Source: Pararhizobium sp. A13 (GTDB lineage: Bacteria; Pseudomonadota; Alphaproteobacteria; Rhizobiales; Rhizobiaceae). Taken from it: DNA of 64,000 nt. The stretch lies in assembly GCF_040126305.1 (NCBI RefSeq), contig NZ_CP149510.1:4340480-4404479 (forward strand), in the 5' to 3' direction. Position numbers and translations under genes: made by a program. The notes beneath the pieces are model-generated. The model was given only the letters and a program-made list of their open reading frames with translations. It was not told the origin of the DNA and made no database searches. Position 1 is the first letter of the stretch; every line of letters starts with the position of its first letter. Of this stretch, positions 63,632-64,000 are shown in pieces.

Positions 63632-64000
63632 CTACTGGTATCGGGTCAACCGAATGTCGCTCGTCACCACGTCCGTTCCCGTTTTGAGATCCTTGTCGGT
63701 GGTTCGCAGTCTGAGGTGATTGCCGCCGACCTTTTCGATCGTCATCTGGGCGAAGCGGTCGCCGTTGGTTACACGGCCCCAGCGTACCGCAAGGTCGATT
63801 GAATTCCCCGTGCGTGTACCCGACAGTGTAGACGGCACTCCCGATGGCCCGAGATAAGTTCCACTATATCTTACGCCGATGGCTTGAATGTCTGCGGAGA
63901 CTGTTCGGCGCACAACCACCAGGCCACGGCACGAACCCGTCATCGCGAGAGACGTGCCTGCGGCCTTGGTTTCGAAATCGCAAAGTACATTCAACGGAGA
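63632..64000 (-). CDS. Hypothetical protein, C-terminal part (5' end beyond window)
   Basis: 123 residues are visible; the frame is open to the right edge, so the start lies outside. The sequence is beta-rich (GTSLAMTGSCRGLVVVRR, YSGTYLGPSGVPSTLSGTRTGN, TIEKVGGNHLRLRTTD) with two Cys. It looks like a small exported beta-barrel or lipocalin-like protein, but I cannot assign a family. Convergent with the atzF operon, 55 bp away. Confidence 0.6.
   Translation of the reverse strand, partial: SPLNVLCDFETKAAGTSLAMTGSCRGLVVVRRTVSADIQAIGVRYSGTYLGPSGVPSTLSGTRTGNSIDLAVRWGRVTNGDRFAQMTIEKVGGNHLRLRTTDKDLKTGTDVVTSDIRLTRYQ

Noticed and set aside
1..64000. tRNA, rRNA, insertion sequences, CRISPR arrays, prophage genes
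   Set aside because: None recognised on reading both strands; a tRNA or covariance search could still find a small RNA that I missed.

Overview
The window is high-GC DNA dense in carbohydrate and nitrogen catabolism genes. It looks like a Rhizobiales chromosome or megaplasmid (Rhizobium, Agrobacterium or Sinorhizobium type). Support comes from the many solute-binding-protein ABC importers, a coxMNOP-type oxidase cluster, a biuret hydrolase very close to the Rhizobium one as I remember it, and an intergenic repeat (29866-29924) of a type common in rhizobia. I see no rRNA, tRNA, insertion sequence, phage gene or CRISPR array.

Layout. 1-6219: the end of an ABC exporter with a degenerate nucleotide-binding domain, a small cyclic-nucleotide-binding protein, a metallophosphoesterase, an MBL-fold hydrolase, and a polysaccharide deacetylase/glycosyltransferase pair. 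6288-13847: a CUT1 sugar importer with a SIS isomerase/deglycase and a PfkB kinase, divergent from a ROK regulator. 13859-16899: an aldo/keto reductase, then a DUF1772/NmrA pair divergent from a TetR regulator. 16952-26743: a sugar or polyol operon with a LyxK-like kinase, LsrF-like aldolase, GlpD-like oxidase, aldo/keto reductase, SorC regulator and a CUT2 (Rbs-type) importer.

27097-37106: an oxidative operon with an AA_synth/DUF1185 protein, alpha/beta hydrolase, flavin reductase, LLM flavin monooxygenase, aldehyde dehydrogenase and NIPSNAP protein, followed by a Pot-type importer and controlled by a divergent GntR. 37309-42286: cytochrome c and an aa3-type oxidase. 42310-54198: a LacI-controlled unsaturated-uronide locus with GH105, KduI, an uncharacterised 827-residue protein, a CUT1 importer whose binding protein gene is frameshifted, KduD and an esterase. 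54224-63576: a GntR-controlled operon that builds a route from (tri)biuret-like compounds to ammonia and CO2, namely a BMP-type importer, BiuH, a second isochorismatase-fold hydrolase, a cupin and the allophanate hydrolase AtzF.

The common theme is the self-contained uptake-plus-catabolism module: five ABC importers, most next to their own regulator, and several of those regulators next to a visible palindromic operator candidate. The two modules most likely to hold undescribed biology are the AA_synth/LLM/flavin reductase operon (substrate unknown) and the uronide locus with the 827-residue protein. The biuret module is recognisable at high confidence from its catalytic residue spacing, but its transporter and second hydrolase are open.
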